A DNA stretch of 64,000 nucleotides from Euzebya pacifica (GCF_003344865.1 NZ_CP031166.1:310001-374000), one strand, 5' to 3'. Positions 26,344 to 35,457 are shown, counted from the stretch's first letter. Translations and numbers: made by a program. Notes: generated from the sequence alone by a model not told the origin.

Positions 26344-27405
26344 TCAGTTCAGGAAGGTCTCGTAGGCAGCGTCGGCGTAGGCGGCGGCCATCACGATGTG
26401 GGTGTGCGCGGACTTGAGCCGTTCGACCTTGTCGGTGTCGGTCAGTCCGGAGGCACCGGCGAGGGACTTCTGGGCGTCCCCGAGGTGCCCGAGGGCTGCG
26501 TCGGCGCACTTGGAGGGTCCGAGATCGCTCATGGCCTGGTAGTCGAACTCGGGATCGTCGACGTGATCGGCGTCCATGGCAGCAAGGGCGTTGGCCACGT
26601 GCTGCTGTGCAACGTTGAGCACGCCAACGGTGGCCTTGACCCTTGGTGCGGAGCTGAATGCGTGCATCCGCGATCGTGCGTCGCGGATTGCCGCTGAGGC
26701 GGCCTTGCGAGAAGCCCTGACTCCCGGCACGGCGGCGTATTCCTCGTCGCTCAGGCCCTTGGTGATCGTGTCCTTGGCGGTGCTGAACAGCTTCACGGCC
26801 GCATGGGCGCGGCCGTGGGCCGTGGCGAGCCGTGCGGACCGCTCGTCGGCGGTCACGCTCATCAGGTCGGTTGCCGACTCGATGCCCTTGACCGCTTTTG
26901 TCATCTGTCGGAGGCCTTCGACGTAGGCGTCCTTGCCGGTCAGTCCTTCCGGGATCTCGGGGTCGTCGGTGGGGCCGACATACCCGCCGGTGTCGGTGGC
27001 GCGGAGGTCGGAGATGGTGGCGGCCAGTTCCGCCGCGGCGGCGTCGCCGCGGGTGGCGTGGCCCTTGAGCTGCCAGACAGCAAGGCCCTTGGTGTGCCAC
27101 ATCGGGGCCAGGGCCACTCGGGCCCCGGTGTAGGCGCGGTCCTTGGTGGTGCGAAACGCCGCCGGTACCTCCACCGTGCCTGTGCTGGCCGGTGTGTGGG
27201 TGGTGTCGGCCATTGGTTGCGGCGTGTGGAACGGGTCACTGACGGCGGCGTGCTGCGCCGTCTTGTGCGTTGCGATCGAGGCCTTCAGCGCTGCCATCAG
27301 ATCCGGTGCGGTGTGGGTGGCACCACAGGGTCCGCCGGGGGTGGCGACGGTGTTCTTGCAGTGACCGCCGGTCGCGGTCGGCTTTCCGCACAGGTAGCCG
27401 GCCAT
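26344..27405 (-). CDS. Cys/His-module protein, 353 aa
   Basis: ATG 27405 overlaps the upstream stop by one base (TGATG). Residues 6-31 carry the module C-x9-C-x10-C-x3-H (CGKPTATGGHC, then PCGATH), followed by an Ala/His/Thr linker and VSDPF near residue 57. The remaining 290 residues are helical and Ala-rich, in several long helices, with no recognised domain. The neighbouring 27405-28487 gene product has the same layout (helical body ending in a similar DADAMRLRQAYDHTRHAI-like helix versus KVERLKSAHTHIVMAA), so the two are probably paralogues from tandem duplication. Confidence 0.72.
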   Translation of the reverse strand: MAGYLCGKPTATGGHCKNTVATPGGPCGATHTAPDLMAALKASIATHKTAQHAAVSDPFHTPQPMADTTHTPASTGTVEVPAAFRTTKDRAYTGARVALAPMWHTKGLAVWQLKGHATRGDAAAAELAATISDLRATDTGGYVGPTDDPEIPEGLTGKDAYVEGLRQMTKAVKGIESATDLMSVTADERSARLATAHGRAHAAVKLFSTAKDTITKGLSDEEYAAVPGVRASRKAASAAIRDARSRMHAFSSAPRVKATVGVLNVAQQHVANALAAMDADHVDDPEFDYQAMSDLGPSKCADAALGHLGDAQKSLAGASGLTDTDKVERLKSAHTHIVMAAAYADAAYETFLN

Positions 27406-28487
27406 CAGGCGGTCACCTCGTTGTGGTCGGGGTGGTCGACGTAGGTGTCGAGCACGTTGATCGCGTGGCGGGTGTGGTCGTAGGCCTGCCGCAACCGCAT
27501 GGCATCGGCTTCGGCGTAGGCGGCCGTGCCGTCGTGGATCGTGCCGTCCGGGTTGGTGCCATCAGCGGCGTTCAGCTGCATGGTCAGCAGCTCGCTGATG
27601 GCCTTGGAGTGCTCCTTGTAGTCGGTGAGCAGTTGCGGCGGGTCGCCGGTGGGCACCACGAGGGGCTCTTCACCACCGACGGGTTCGCCGTAGCCGGCGA
27701 GGGCGTTGACGAGGTGGGTGCGGACCTGCCGGAGCCGTTCGGATGCGGCGGCGGCGTTGTGCCGTCCGCCAATCCGTCCGTTCTCCGTCCAGGCGGTCTT
27801 GACGGCCTTGGCGGCCTGTGCCCGGTGCACGTCGGGTGCCTGCGGGTCGAGGTTGTGGCCGGCGATGGCGACTGCCTCGGTGTCCTGCGCGGCGAAGTCG
27901 TAGAGCTTGTGGGCGGCCAGGGCGTAGGACTGGGCGGAGGACAGCAGGTCGGCCCGTTCTGCCGGGTCGGTCTGGTCCTTGGCGCGGCCGGCCTTGCGCA
28001 TGGCCCGCTGCATGTAGGTGGCGGCGGTGTCGCCCATCTGCCGGGCCGACATCGTCTCGGCCATCTCGGTGACGGGGAGGACTGGGGCGGGGTTGTCATT
28101 GGGGGCCACCGGGTCCTCCTTGCGCCACATCTCGATGGTCTTGTGGGCTTCTGCGGCGATGAACTTGCCGCGCGTGTTGCGGTCGGCGAACTGGGGGGCG
28201 GTCATCCCCTTGGAGGATCGGCCAAGCGCGGCGGCGCGGGCCGCGAGAACGCGGAGGTTCCCCATGCGGACGGCGACGTTGTGGGCGGCCTGGGTGGCGG
28301 CGGGGTCGTGGAAGGGGTCCGCGGCCGCAGCTGCGGCGGCATCGTTGCCGGCGGCCCACGCCTTGAGGCCGGCACCGAGGCCGCCCACAGCGTTGTGGGA
28401 GGCCCCGCAGGGCGCACCGGGGGTGGCCGTGGTGTTCTGGCAGGGGCCGCCACCGAGGGTCGGCTTGCCGCATGGGTAGGACATCAT
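27405..28487 (-). CDS. Cys/His-module protein, 360 aa
   Basis: Start ATG 28487 overlaps the previous stop (ATGA); ATG 28484 is an alternative. Residues 6-31: CGKPTLGGGPC, then PCGASH, the same C-x9-C-x10-C-x3-H spacing as its neighbour; then an Ala-rich linker with AADPF near residue 56. The body is helical (ARAAALGRSS, YMQRAMRKAGRAKDQTDPAE). It is likely a tandem paralogue of the 353-aa protein. Possible roles are scaffold, packaging or storage protein; nothing in the sequence decides. Confidence 0.72.
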   Translation of the reverse strand: MMSYPCGKPTLGGGPCQNTTATPGAPCGASHNAVGGLGAGLKAWAAGNDAAAAAAADPFHDPAATQAAHNVAVRMGNLRVLAARAAALGRSSKGMTAPQFADRNTRGKFIAAEAHKTIEMWRKEDPVAPNDNPAPVLPVTEMAETMSARQMGDTAATYMQRAMRKAGRAKDQTDPAERADLLSSAQSYALAAHKLYDFAAQDTEAVAIAGHNLDPQAPDVHRAQAAKAVKTAWTENGRIGGRHNAAAASERLRQVRTHLVNALAGYGEPVGGEEPLVVPTGDPPQLLTDYKEHSKAISELLTMQLNAADGTNPDGTIHDGTAAYAEADAMRLRQAYDHTRHAINVLDTYVDHPDHNEVTA

Positions 28488-29128
28488 CGGCTCCTTGCTG
28501 GCTGGACGGGACGGCCCTTGGGTGCGGACAGCGACGCGGATCGGGCGGCGAGGATCCGGGCGAACATCTGGGCCTCGTTGGCCGCCAACGTTGCGTTGAT
28601 CCGGACGCCGAGGGTTCCGTGGCGCGGTTCGACCACGATCTCGGCGCGTGTGTCGTCCCCGAAGTCCACCCGTGTGGTGTCGCCGGTGGTCACGGCTGGC
28701 CGTTGGTGGACGCTGTTGTCCATCAGGTCAGCCGGGCTGTCGGCCCCATGGGTCTCGCCATAGCGGGCAAACAGTTCCGAGGCGGCGATCTCGATGCGTG
28801 AGGCGAGGTCGAGCACCTCGTCGGGGCCAAGGGTGCTGTTGGTCTTCACCCCAAGTGTCCCGTGGCGTGGCTCGAGGTCGATCCGGGCCGCCGCACGATC
28901 GTGGTAGTCGATACGGATCCGGTCGCCGTTGCGGCGCAGCTCGGGACTGGGCAGGCCCACCTGGGCGGCCCCGGCAAACGGGTCAGCTGCCGTGATGCCG
29001 GTGAGGTCCAGGCCAGCGGTGGCGATGACAGCCACCGAGGCCCGGTGGTCCGCGCCGCAGTTGCGACCGGGGGTCACGTCACGGTTGCATGGCGGTCCAG
29101 CTTTGGTGGGTTGGTGGCACTTGCCCAT
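28484..29128 (-). CDS. Cys/His-module protein with an internal tandem repeat
   Basis: 214 aa. Residues 4-28 form the module C-x9-C-x9-C-x3-H (CHQPTKAGPPC, NCGADH), followed by a linker with AADPF at residues 48-51. Two copies of a 45-residue unit follow (about 69-113 and 151-194), each with EPRHGTLGV, then an Asn-Thr-Leu or Asn-Ala-Thr-Leu turn and a helix. The unit is unknown to me. First of three tandem module proteins, all coupled by stop/start overlaps. Confidence 0.72.
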   Translation of the reverse strand: MGKCHQPTKAGPPCNRDVTPGRNCGADHRASVAVIATAGLDLTGITAADPFAGAAQVGLPSPELRRNGDRIRIDYHDRAAARIDLEPRHGTLGVKTNSTLGPDEVLDLASRIEIAASELFARYGETHGADSPADLMDNSVHQRPAVTTGDTTRVDFGDDTRAEIVVEPRHGTLGVRINATLAANEAQMFARILAARSASLSAPKGRPVQPARSR

Positions 29129-29200
29129 TGGTCTGCTCCGGCGGTTCGGGAGTGGTTGCTCCCGTCATTCCGCCCGGCAGCCGGACCGGTGTCCCCGGGG

Positions 29201-29710
29201 TCAGGGCGCGATGACCCGTTTCCGTCGAACCAGGGCGTCGCAGCGGCCGCTGACCCGTTCCCACACCCGTCGCAGGCCGGGGTGGAGGTTGAGGTGGCGG
29301 CCCTCGTCGGCGTCGACCCACCGGAGCGTGTTGATCTCGTCCCGGTCGACGCCGGCGGCCACCACAGGGACGGCCGCACGGGTGATTGCGATGACGGTGT
29401 GGAAGGTCCAGCCGTTGTGCTGGGTGTCGGTGATGACCGACACGACCCCGTGTGCCGGCAAGGAGCCGATTTCCTCACGGGCCTCCCGGAGCGCGCAGCC
29501 GATGGGCGATTCTCCCTGGCGCATGCCGCCGGCAGGGATCGACCAGGACAGCGGGAAGGACCGGTTGGAGTTGCGGCGGGCAAGCAGCATCCGGGCGTGG
29601 TCGCCGTCGGTGGCGACCAGCAGAAGGCCTGCGGCACCGAATGGGAGTGGGGCGGACATGGTCGTCATGGTCGGCGAAAGCCCAGCGGGTGTGTCCTGCG
29701 GTTCGTTCAC
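29201..29710 (-). CDS. Nudix hydrolase
   Basis: 169 aa. A complete Nudix box GGMRQGESPIGCALREAREE is followed by IG, so this copy should be catalytically active, unlike the NrtR Nudix fold. Substrate is not evident; nucleotide sugars, ADP-ribose or NADH are candidates. The start is GTG 29710, overlapping the ruvB stop (GTGA); ATG 29668 is an alternative. Confidence 0.9.
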   Translation of the reverse strand: MNEPQDTPAGLSPTMTTMSAPLPFGAAGLLLVATDGDHARMLLARRNSNRSFPLSWSIPAGGMRQGESPIGCALREAREEIGSLPAHGVVSVITDTQHNGWTFHTVIAITRAAVPVVAAGVDRDEINTLRWVDADEGRHLNLHPGLRRVWERVSGRCDALVRRKRVIAP

Positions 29711-30729
29711 GCGATGCGGAGTTGATGGTTGACCGGCGGGTTCCGGTTGAGGTGGGTGTAGGCCGCCGTGGTGGCGGTGCGTCCGCGGGGTGTCCGGTCG
29801 ATCAGGCCCTTGCGGATGAGGAACGGTTCAACGGAGTCCTCGATGGTGTCGGGCGATTCACCAACGGCGGTGGCGAGCGTCTTGAGTCCGAGGGGACGGC
29901 CGGCGTAGGTGCCGGTGAGGACGTCGAGGACGCGGGTGGAGATCTTGTCCAGCCCGATGCTGTCGATGCCGAACAGCGCCAGTCCGCCGGCGAGGGTGGC
30001 GGCGTCGATGGTGCCGTTGCCTTGGACCTGGGCGTAGTCGCGGACGCGGCGGAGCAGCCGATTGGCGATCCTGGGGGTCCCACGGGACCGGCATCCCAGT
30101 TCGGCGGCGGCCTGGTCGGTGATGTCGGTGCCGAGCAGCCGGGCGGACCGGGCGATGATCCCGGCAAGGGTGTCGTCGTCGTAGAACTCGAAGTTGAGCT
30201 CCAACCCGAACCGGTCCAGCAACGGCGCCGAAAGCAGACCGGACCGGGTCGTTGCGGCCACGAGGGTGAAGGGGGGCAGCGGCAGCCGCAGCGACTTGGC
30301 GTCGGGACCGTCGCCGATCACGATGTCGACGACGAAGTCCTCCATCGCCGGGTAGAGGATCTCCTCCAGCACACGGGGGAGCCGGTGGACCTCATCGATG
30401 AACAGCACGTCACCGGGTTCGCGCGACGTCAGCAGCGCAACGAGGTCGCCGGGCTTCTCAAGCGACGGTGCACTGGTCGACTTGAACGCCGTCCCGACTC
30501 CCATCTCGTGGGCGACGATCTGGGCGAGGGTGGTCTTGCCGAGCCCCGGCGGGCCGCTGAACAGCAGATGCGGGGCGGGTTCGCCGCGCTGCAACGCCGC
30601 TTGGAGCACCACCGCAAGCTGTTCGGTCGACTGGGGCTGTCCGGCGAAGTCAGAGAGCCGTTGGGGACGCAACGCCACATCGGTGCCGTCGTCGGGCAGT
30701 TCAGCGGCGCTGGTCAGCTCATCCATCAC
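29707..30729 (-). CDS. ruvB: Holliday junction ATP-dependent helicase RuvB
   Basis: 340 aa, full length for the family. Walker A GPPGLGKTTLAQIVAHE, Walker B VLFIDEVHRL, sensor 1 AATTRSG, and the C-terminal winged helix (DRTPRGRTATTAAYTHL). It drives branch migration; RuvA and RuvC are not in the window. GTG 30729 or ATG 30726 may start it. It is the first gene of a minus-strand run that includes the Nudix hydrolase. Confidence 0.96.
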   Translation of the reverse strand: MMDELTSAAELPDDGTDVALRPQRLSDFAGQPQSTEQLAVVLQAALQRGEPAPHLLFSGPPGLGKTTLAQIVAHEMGVGTAFKSTSAPSLEKPGDLVALLTSREPGDVLFIDEVHRLPRVLEEILYPAMEDFVVDIVIGDGPDAKSLRLPLPPFTLVAATTRSGLLSAPLLDRFGLELNFEFYDDDTLAGIIARSARLLGTDITDQAAAELGCRSRGTPRIANRLLRRVRDYAQVQGNGTIDAATLAGGLALFGIDSIGLDKISTRVLDVLTGTYAGRPLGLKTLATAVGESPDTIEDSVEPFLIRKGLIDRTPRGRTATTAAYTHLNRNPPVNHQLRIA

Positions 30730-30774
30730 CGCTGATGGTCACCTGCGGGTGCGACACCCGTCGCGACCCGGGAA

Positions 30775-30798
30775 GCGGGTTCGAGTCCCACCTCCCCA
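30775..30798 (+). pseudogene. 3' fragment of a tRNA (T arm and acceptor strand)
   Basis: A T-arm-like GCGGG-TTCGAGT-CCCAC is followed by CTCCCCA with no matching 5' acceptor strand in the preceding 140 bases. It reads as the tail of a broken tRNA gene, immediately upstream of ruvB. Confidence 0.45.
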
Positions 30799-30824
30799 GC
30801 AATGGCCCTTCACAGCCGACCACT

Positions 30825-30893
30825 GGCGCGGTGGAGAAGGAAGATCTCGCCGAACTCTATGTCGGAGGTCGCCGGTGATTCCGGTCCGCGCCA
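30825..30893 (+). tRNA. degenerate tRNA-like element with CTA in the anticodon loop
   Basis: A perfect 7-bp acceptor (GGCGCGG / CCGCGCC), a D stem GAG/CTC, and an anticodon stem CCGA/TCGG closing an 8-base loop ACTCTATG. The T arm has a stem but only a 5-base loop without TTC. If functional, CTA after T33 would read amber codons. The missing T loop makes a pseudogene more likely. Confidence 0.35.
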
Positions 30894-30924
30894 CATCCCC
30901 GCCGCCTAGGGACAAGGACAACTT

Positions 30925-31000
30925 TCCGAGGTCACCCAACTGGTAGGGCAGCGCCCTGCTACGACGTACCGGTGCGGGTTCGATCCCACGCTCGGTGCCA
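30925..31000 (+). pseudogene. degenerate tRNA-Asn-like gene with GCT anticodon
   Basis: It closely follows the window's tRNA-Asn at 44789 (shared TCCGAGG start and GCGCC-CTG anticodon arm), but the anticodon is GCT, the acceptor has mismatches at 1:72 and 7:66, and the T stem contains an extra base. It ends in an encoded GCCA. It probably arose as a copy of tRNA-Asn and has decayed. The rest of 30730-31035 holds no gene. Confidence 0.5.
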
Positions 31001-31035
31001 ATCGAGTGGTGATAACGACCGATGGAGGAATCGAG

Positions 31036-32934
31036 TCACCCAAGAGCAGCGGCCAGCGCACTCGAGGACACTGCCGATTGCCCCCCGTACACGAAGAAAG
31101 CCGACAGGTCTTGCAGTCGTGCAGCAAGCGTTCCGGGAACGTTGTTGCTGGGTGTGAGCAGCACGGGGATTCCTTCCCGTGCGGCATGCGCCGCGCCGGC
31201 CAGGGCATCCGGGAAGTTGTCGGCAGACGCGACTGCCGCGCGATTCGCGGATGGCAAGTAGCGCTCGGCCATTGCAAGCGACAGGTCCGTCGGCGAATCG
31301 GCGGTCACGACCTCATCCGGAGCAGCGTCGAACGCGGACTCGCCGACCTGCACCACGAAGGCGTCGGTGTGGTCCCGCGCATAGATGGCACCTTCCGGTC
31401 CGGAAACGACAACCGCCCCGGTGCGCTGGGCAGCGATGGACCCGGCTATGACACCGGGTACGAAGTCTCCCCCGTCGATTGCGAATATCTCTGCGTGGCT
31501 GCCCCCCAGATGCGCAGCGATGGCGGTGGACGTTTCTCCTCGTGTGCGGCCGGCAATCCGGACCGTTTCGTAGCCGAGTTCGTCCACTTGGGATTGCAGG
31601 TCGTCTGTGAGCACGGCCGTTCCGCCGACGAGGTACACGGTGTTGCCAAGTGGCAGGATCCGACGTATCTCTGACAGGCTGGCCGGATGGAGGTCGTCGG
31701 CTTGGGAGAGGAGGATGGGTCCGCCTTCAGCGATCGCAAGAGGGGAGGCGGTCTGGGCGTCCGCAAAGTTGTCGCTCGTTGCCAGAACCACTGACTGGGC
31801 TCCACCGGCGGGCCACTGGTCCATGGACAACGCCACGGCCGTTTCGACGCGAGAGGCACCGGCTAGCCGGGTGCTGCCGGCAGGGTCGGTGTCGTTGGAA
31901 CCCTCTTGGACGAAGAACCCGTCCCGTGCGTCGGATGGTCCGTCGAAGAGGATCTGTCCCGTTTCGAGGTCCCACAGTTGCCTGCAGGCGTCACACCCCG
32001 TGGGCGTGCCTCGGGCGATCAGGCCGTAGCTGGCGAGCGTCGCGAACTGCCATGGTGTGGTGGATACGGCGTCTGGGAGGACAGGGTCAATCGCACAGCA
32101 ATTCGTCAACGACACCCGCTGACTCACCCATTGGGATTCAGCACGCTGGAAAGTGAAGTAGACATGATCGCCGTCGGGATGAACCGCAGGCAAGAGGCCG
32201 ACGGATCCGAGCGTCTGGTCTTGGGAATCTGGGGCTACCCGAAGAACTGACGAGTCACCTGAGTTCGGGTCGGGGTGGGTCACGATGGACGTGCCATCCG
32301 GACTCCAGGCGGCGGGGGTTGCAAGGGCATCTTGGGGTCTGACTGCTCGCACGACCTGGCCTGATCGATCCCGTATGTTCCGACCGTCCCAGAAATGGCT
32401 GCCCGTGGGGGAAACGATGGCGCTCCCGACGTGCTCATCAAGGATGGTCGTCAGTTCGCCAGACGCGAGGTCCAAGAGCCGTGTGTGGGTGCTGTCGGAG
32501 ACAAGCAGTGTTCCGTCATCCAACCATGCGAGCGTACTGTTGACCGGGACGGACTCGTAGGTGCGCAACTCGGTGCCAGTCACGGTGTCCAGGAGCGTGA
32601 CGTCGTACTGCACGGGCGGTTCGTCCAGGGTCTGCGCTGGCACGTTCCGCCTGAGGACCATCACACGACCGTCCGGGGACGGGTTGCCGAGTTCCATGGA
32701 ACGGCCGAGGTCGTGGTCAAACGTGAACGTCTGCTCGCTGCCGTCCAGCAAGTCGTGGACCGTGTACGACAGAGGCCTCCCCCCGTCAGGCGGCAACGCT
32801 AGCTCGACGTAGATGAGCGACTCGTGATCCGCCTGCGCCCACGCGGCAGATGGAAGCAGCGATGCCACCACCAGACCCACAGCTGTAGTCGCCACCAAGC
32901 GTGACCAGAAGCCTCCCGAGAAGCGAAGCACCAT
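31036..32934 (-). CDS. secreted beta-propeller protein with CWB2 cell-wall-binding repeats
   Basis: 632 aa from ATG 32934 (GGGAGGG upstream); the longer ORF to 33462 lacks a signal peptide. A Sec signal peptide (LVATTAVGLVVASLLPSAAWA) is followed by a WD40/TolB-like propeller (LLDLASGELTTI, SPDGTSIVTH) to about residue 330, then three CWB2 repeats (TRLAGASRVETAVAL, NTVYLVGGTAVL, ASADNFPDALAGA). CWB2 domains attach proteins to anionic cell-wall polymers in Gram-positive bacteria, so this is likely a surface protein. Confidence 0.88.
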   Translation of the reverse strand: MVLRFSGGFWSRLVATTAVGLVVASLLPSAAWAQADHESLIYVELALPPDGGRPLSYTVHDLLDGSEQTFTFDHDLGRSMELGNPSPDGRVMVLRRNVPAQTLDEPPVQYDVTLLDTVTGTELRTYESVPVNSTLAWLDDGTLLVSDSTHTRLLDLASGELTTILDEHVGSAIVSPTGSHFWDGRNIRDRSGQVVRAVRPQDALATPAAWSPDGTSIVTHPDPNSGDSSVLRVAPDSQDQTLGSVGLLPAVHPDGDHVYFTFQRAESQWVSQRVSLTNCCAIDPVLPDAVSTTPWQFATLASYGLIARGTPTGCDACRQLWDLETGQILFDGPSDARDGFFVQEGSNDTDPAGSTRLAGASRVETAVALSMDQWPAGGAQSVVLATSDNFADAQTASPLAIAEGGPILLSQADDLHPASLSEIRRILPLGNTVYLVGGTAVLTDDLQSQVDELGYETVRIAGRTRGETSTAIAAHLGGSHAEIFAIDGGDFVPGVIAGSIAAQRTGAVVVSGPEGAIYARDHTDAFVVQVGESAFDAAPDEVVTADSPTDLSLAMAERYLPSANRAAVASADNFPDALAGAAHAAREGIPVLLTPSNNVPGTLAARLQDLSAFFVYGGQSAVSSSALAAALG

Positions 32935-33190
32935 CAATCCCTCCCACCCAACATGCATCTCGCGCCGGCCCCGTGCGGTACCTGCGCCTGGCTCCAACAG
33001 AGTTCGCTGGGGCAGAAACCCCGCCCTGCGGACTCTAGTTGGCGACAACGACACGCGGAAGGACCACGACGCAACCCGGTCATGTGCCCATCTCGGCCTT
33101 TCCGGAGGTCGCAACCCCATACCTGCCGCCAGCCTCCAGAGGGACAACGCGACCCAGGGTCCCGTCGCCGCCCGGGGTGCCATCGTCGTG
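32935..33190. other. intergenic region, nothing recognised
   Basis: 256 bp between two minus-strand secreted-protein genes. I see no conserved ORF, tRNA or strong hairpin. Confidence 0.5.
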
Positions 33191-34825
33191 TCACAGGCCG
33201 GCGCGGGTCGGGTCGAACGGCCCGTCGGGATCCTGGTCCCCCAGGTCGGCCGGCGCTGGGGCCGGGCCGTGCTTGGGTCGGGCACGCTCCGGTTCATTGC
33301 CGGCACCCAAGGAACCGCTGCGGAACTTCGAGAGTGCCTTCCATCCGCCCGCCCCGACCAGACCGACGACCGCGATGAGCGCGACGGGGTTCTGCCCACC
33401 CCCATCAGACGACTGTGCCTGCTCGGCGTCATCGGAGAAGGGTGCCGATGACGGCTCCTCACCGACTGCAGTGTCGGTCGGCGTGACGCTCGGGTCGCCT
33501 GTCGGCTCGGCCATCACCACGCCGATGTCGGGACGTTCGACCCCATCATCGGTTCGGTCATCCCCGGTCAGCACCTGCCCGTCATCGGCGGCGGCGATGG
33601 TGATGTCGGGGTCGTCCTGCGCCTCACCGACGATCTCGATCGTCAACTCGAGATCCCAGACGGTCCCGTCGTAGCCGCCGCCTGCCGACCGGTAGTCAAC
33701 TGCCAACACGTAGGTTCCCGCGTCGGCGGACAGGAACGCGGCCGGATCCCAATCGAGTTCGGAGACGAACCCACCGACGACCGGCACCTGCGGGTCGACC
33801 TGCCCGAGCTCGTCGACCTTGTGGTCGAAGAACGACTCCGCTTCCAGCAGCGAGGCCTGCACCGACGGGACGTTGCTGTGACCGACCTGCTCGCGCGACG
33901 GAATGCCGTCCCGCGGCGCAACGATCACCCGTGCAGCGACCTGCTGGCCCCTTTCGAGCCGGATCCCGTAGTGGCTGATCTGCTGCGGGCTGATCTCGTC
34001 GATGTACACCCCCGCCCCGGGCAGGATCGGGGCGTCCAGTGGGCTCTGGCTGCCGTACACCCGCTCGCCGCCGGGACGGAACGTCACCTGCGCATCGGAG
34101 GCGGTCCGCAACGCCTCCAACAGGGCTGCGGCGTCGTTGACGGCGACGAACGTCCCGCCCGTCTCTTCAGCGATGCAGGCGAGCTGACGCTGCGCCGCCC
34201 CTTCGGGCAGCAGGAACCCGATGGTGTTGATCGTCACCCTGGTGCCCGCAGCAACGAGGTCGGCAGCGACCTGGCAGGGGTCGGGGCCGACCCCGTTGAC
34301 GTGGCAGGTGTCCTCACCGTCGGAGACCAGCACGATCGTGGCGCCCTCGACATCGGGCAGGTCGGCCGCTGCCGCCTGCACCGACAGTCCGATCGGGGTG
34401 TACCCGGACGGCTGGTAGGACTCGATCGCGATACCCATCGTCGTACGGTTGAGCGTCGTCACCGGGTGGACCAGTTCGGTGTCGGCGCACCCCTCCGCAG
34501 GTGGCGCATCAGGGGCGACGGTGTGCCCGTAGACGCGCAACCCCACGATCGCCTCGTCGGGCAGTTGCCCCATCATTTGCAGCAGGCCGCGGCGGGCCCC
34601 GTCGTAGAGCCGGACGCCCTCGTTGTCGACCCGGTCCATCGAGCCGGACGCGTCCATGACGAAGATCAGTGGCGGGATGACCGGATCGCCCGGCAGCTCC
34701 TCCCGGACCGTTCCCCCTGATGGGTCTCCCGTAGATTGCTCGGTTCGCGGTTGGGCCGCCGCAGCCCCCGTGAGCAGCAGTAGCACGGCAAGAATCGTTG
34801 TGGCGAGCAGACGGGTCATGGCCAT
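33191..34825 (-). CDS. von Willebrand factor A surface protein
   Basis: 544 aa. A signal peptide (LLATTILAVLLLLTGAAAA) is followed by a VWA domain with the metal-binding MIDAS motif FVMDASGSMD, TTMGIAIES and LVSDGEDTC, then a beta-rich middle part, an acidic disordered stretch, and a C-terminal membrane segment (NPVALIAVVGLVGAGGW) before a basic/Pro-rich cytoplasmic tail. It would stand on the outer face of the membrane as an adhesin or complex organiser. ATG 34825 or 34819 may start it. Confidence 0.88.
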   Translation of the reverse strand: MAMTRLLATTILAVLLLLTGAAAAQPRTEQSTGDPSGGTVREELPGDPVIPPLIFVMDASGSMDRVDNEGVRLYDGARRGLLQMMGQLPDEAIVGLRVYGHTVAPDAPPAEGCADTELVHPVTTLNRTTMGIAIESYQPSGYTPIGLSVQAAAADLPDVEGATIVLVSDGEDTCHVNGVGPDPCQVAADLVAAGTRVTINTIGFLLPEGAAQRQLACIAEETGGTFVAVNDAAALLEALRTASDAQVTFRPGGERVYGSQSPLDAPILPGAGVYIDEISPQQISHYGIRLERGQQVAARVIVAPRDGIPSREQVGHSNVPSVQASLLEAESFFDHKVDELGQVDPQVPVVGGFVSELDWDPAAFLSADAGTYVLAVDYRSAGGGYDGTVWDLELTIEIVGEAQDDPDITIAAADDGQVLTGDDRTDDGVERPDIGVVMAEPTGDPSVTPTDTAVGEEPSSAPFSDDAEQAQSSDGGGQNPVALIAVVGLVGAGGWKALSKFRSGSLGAGNEPERARPKHGPAPAPADLGDQDPDGPFDPTRAGL

Positions 34826-35043
34826 GACGGTCGCCCGCCGTCCCGCCCGATCCCCATCGGGTCCCCGGGGGCGATTCAGTGCAGGAACGCATCATGACGA
34901 ACATCTTCAACGCTGCCGAAAGAGGCCCCAGGCCCCCCGATCAGGGTCCTGAACCAAAAATCATTCCCGACAGATTCAGGCGCCAAAAGCCCAGTTCAGA
35001 CCGCCTGCGGGCGTCGCACTGGCTTGCACCGCAGCGCCCTTTG
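34826..35043. other. intergenic region ahead of the tRNA-array promoter
   Basis: Divergent gap between the VWA gene and the tRNA array. An ORF on the plus strand exists (34879-35202), but it crosses the palindromes and promoter at 35044-35085 and is not convincing. Confidence 0.45.
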
Positions 35044-35085
35044 GCAACATCAAATGTTGCGCTAACACTTCTAGCACTGTATGGT
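35044..35085 (+). promoter_or_regulatory. promoter of the tRNA-array region with two 17-bp palindromes
   Basis: TTGCGC (35057-35062), 17 bp, TATGGT (35080-35085). Two palindromes flank and overlap it: GCAACAT-CAA-ATGTTGC at 35044-35060 and CGCTA-N7-TAGCA at 35060-35076 (one arm mismatch to TGCTA-N7-TAGCA). The first gene behind it is the 66-aa ORF, then a terminator-like hairpin and tRNA-Cys. Good candidate for regulated expression of the array. Confidence 0.65.
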
Positions 35086-35198
35086 GTTCGGAGTGGTCGA
35101 AGGACCCCGAGGGTTGACACCGCCCCACCGACGTGGCACCCCTTGAATAAGAACACCGGCCCGCAGCGGGCCGCCCACCACCAGGAGCACGATCTTCG

Positions 35199-35399
35199 AT
35201 GAACGCAGGGACCTTGACGCAAGGAGCGGCCAACGGCCGTCGCGTCAGCCTGCGCACCGAAACCGTGCTGGGCCTCGGGACGACCTGTGAGCGGTCCTAC
35301 CCGTTCGCCGATGCCCAGCCGATGACCTGGTCGCCCAAGCACAACCACATCACGACGGGAGCCCCTGCCCCCGACACGGAGTCGCCGCCCACCGGCTGA
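35199..35399 (+). CDS. small protein or leader ORF ahead of the tRNA array
   Basis: 66 aa; ATG 35199 with AGGAG upstream and very high third-position GC, so probably translated. No domain; it contains one Cys and one Trp. It lies between the array promoter and a terminator-like hairpin, followed by tRNA-Cys and tRNA-Trp. A leader-peptide role is possible but speculative. Confidence 0.55.
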   Translation: MNAGTLTQGAANGRRVSLRTETVLGLGTTCERSYPFADAQPMTWSPKHNHITTGAPAPDTESPPTG

Positions 35400-35416
35400 C
35401 CCCCGTGCCGCACCGC

Positions 35417-35457
35417 AGGACCGCTCCCACCACCGGGAAGCGGTCCTTCTTCGTTTC
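35417..35457 (+). terminator. terminator-like hairpin before the tRNA array
   Basis: Perfect 9-bp stem AGGACCGCT / AGCGGTCCT, 13-base loop, followed by TCTTCGTTT. It looks like an intrinsic terminator placed after the 66-aa ORF and 20 bp before tRNA-Cys. Confidence 0.65.
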
